From: Halovivax cerinus
GTDB lineage: Archaea > Halobacteriota > Halobacteria > Halobacteriales > Natrialbaceae
Assembly (NCBI RefSeq): GCF_024498195.1
Contig: NZ_CP101824.1
Span: 992,001-1,056,000 of the forward strand
Direction of reading: 5' to 3'
DNA: 64,000 nt
Both the position numbers and the translations under genes were made by a program. Numbering within the stretch: position 1 is the stretch's first letter; each line of letters opens with the position of its first letter. Below are positions 62,970 to 64,000 of this stretch, piece by piece. The notes under the pieces were generated by a model. That model was given only the letters and a program-made list of their open reading frames with translations, was not told the DNA's origin and did not search any database.

Positions 62970-64000
62970 ATGCGCGTGAGCACTGCGGTCGTCGACCGGC
63001 TCGCCGAGAGCGGGATCGAGGCCGTCTTCGGGATCCCGGGGAAGCAGACGTTGCCGTTAAACGAGGCGATCGGCGGGCGCGACGACGTCCGGTTCGTGAT
63101 GGCCCGCCACGAGACGGCCGTCTCACACCAGGCGTGGGGCTACGCCGAGACGAGCGGGAAGACCGCGGCGACTGTCGTAGTCCCGGGTCCCGGCGATATG
63201 AACGCGATGAACGGGCTGAAGAACGCGTACAACGACTGTACGCCGCTGGTCCACATCGCCGTCGAGACCGAACCCGAGATCCGCGGCGGCGAGGGCATCC
63301 ACGAGACGCCGCCGGACACCTACGACAACGTCGTCAAAGAGAACGTCCTCGTCGAGCGCCCGGAGGGCGCGATCGCCGCGCTCGAGGAGGCCATCGCCAT
63401 CGCCGAGACGGCGCCGACGGGTCCCGTCCGGGTTGGAATTCCGAAGAACTTCCTCGGGAAGGACGTGGCCGTGGCCGAGCCGCCCAAATTTTCGCGGGAC
63501 GGGCCGTCCGGCGCCGCGGAGGGGGACGTCGCGGCCGCCGCGGACCTCCTCGCCGACGCCGACGAACCGGTCGTCATCGCCGGCGGTGGCGTCCGATCGG
63601 CGGACGCGAGCGTCGACCTGGAGGCCGTCGCGACACGACTCGACGCGCCCGTCGTGACTACCTACAAGGGCAAAGGGACGATCCCGGCCGATCACCCGCT
63701 CTCGGCGGGCACGCTGTCGGGAAGCGCCCCGCCCGCACTCCTCTCCTTGCTTGCCGACGCGGACGCCGCGCTCGCCGTCGGAACGAACTTCGACGCGGTC
63801 GCGACTCGCGCCTGGTCCGTCGAGGTGCCAGACGAGCTGGTCCACGTCACGCTCGACCCGGACGATCTGGGAACGGGCTACGAACCCGCCGTCAGCCTCC
63901 TCGCGGATGCCGCCGATGCGCTCCCGGCGTTGGGGGAGGCGCTGGCCGAGCGCGACGTCTCCGGCCCGACCGGCCCCGACGAGACGCCGGGGATCCGGCG
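62970..64000 (+). CDS. thiamine-diphosphate-dependent enzyme (IlvB/acetolactate synthase-like), 3' end cut by window
   Basis: The frame is open to the window edge; 343 codons are visible of an expected 530-560. The N-terminal PYR domain has GIEAVFGIPGKQTLPLNEAI, the catalytic Glu in MARHETAVSHQAWGYAE and VVVPGPGDMNAMNGLKNAYN. The central domain begins near residue 185 (DEPVVIAGGGVRSADASVDL). The ThDP-binding domain lies outside. It could be an acetolactate synthase, a benzoylformate-decarboxylase-type enzyme or similar; the altered GPGxxN region argues against a classic IlvB, so I leave the symbol empty. Confidence 0.88.
   Translation, partial: MRVSTAVVDRLAESGIEAVFGIPGKQTLPLNEAIGGRDDVRFVMARHETAVSHQAWGYAETSGKTAATVVVPGPGDMNAMNGLKNAYNDCTPLVHIAVETEPEIRGGEGIHETPPDTYDNVVKENVLVERPEGAIAALEEAIAIAETAPTGPVRVGIPKNFLGKDVAVAEPPKFSRDGPSGAAEGDVAAAADLLADADEPVVIAGGGVRSADASVDLEAVATRLDAPVVTTYKGKGTIPADHPLSAGTLSGSAPPALLSLLADADAALAVGTNFDAVATRAWSVEVPDELVHVTLDPDDLGTGYEPAVSLLADAADALPALGEALAERDVSGPTGPDETPGIR

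Overview
This window is chromosomal DNA from a haloarchaeon (class Halobacteria). It is GC-rich, its proteins are strongly acidic, many genes have an AT-rich TATA-like element about 26-30 nt before the start codon (leaderless transcripts), several secreted proteins carry Tat signals with a lipobox, and archaeal-specific genes are present (orc1/cdc6, DNA polymerase D small subunit, Hel308, Cgi121, PurO). I do not assign a genus.

Region 1 to 20 kb is mostly housekeeping: the 3' part of upp, a secretable-family S9 peptidase, an IMPACT/YigZ protein, an ACT-domain regulator, ileS, an M42 aminopeptidase, a membrane-anchored HExxH protease, prs and glmM. The 3' end of ileS is duplicated exactly (97 bp) 1.5 kb downstream, and between the two copies lies one gene, a frameshifted subtilisin-like protease. 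Region 20 to 35 kb holds hisI with a coiled-coil protein, stress proteins, a broken HTH/PIN-like toxin-antitoxin type pair, malate dehydrogenase, a large Tat-exported M14 carboxypeptidase, a ferredoxin and a phosphate transporter. Region 35 to 45 kb has hel308-cgi121 (overlapping), a rhodanese lipoprotein, a luciferase-like oxidoreductase, tRNA-Gln next to a frameshifted HNH endonuclease, purO and aspartate kinase.

Region 45 to 58 kb is the main chromosomal replication-origin neighbourhood. It contains orc1, a signal peptidase (sec11), polD1, a 1.6-kb gap with the predicted origin, then oapA-oapB-oapC (origin-associated GTPase, OapB, OapC). The gap has an AT-rich stretch flanked by two outward-facing origin recognition boxes (ORBs). 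By eye I find 11 ORB-like sites following TCCANNYGAAAYNNNGGGG (one with short spacing, one with a weaker core) between 38.7 and 57.7 kb, nearly all between genes, including one directly in front of orc1 and further clusters on the far side of oapC. The final stretch, 58 to 64 kb, has an XPD/Rad3-type Fe-S helicase, a lipoprotein, a CBS-domain protein, a DUF6069-type membrane protein and the 5' part of an IlvB-like thiamine-diphosphate enzyme.

Four genes look broken by frame changes (membrane/PH-like protein at 3.4 kb, subtilase at 10.2 kb, PIN-like protein at 23.8 kb, HNH nuclease at 40.5 kb). Some may be homopolymer sequencing errors. No transposase, integrase, CRISPR array or rRNA was seen. 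All calls come from reading the sequence; no database search was run.
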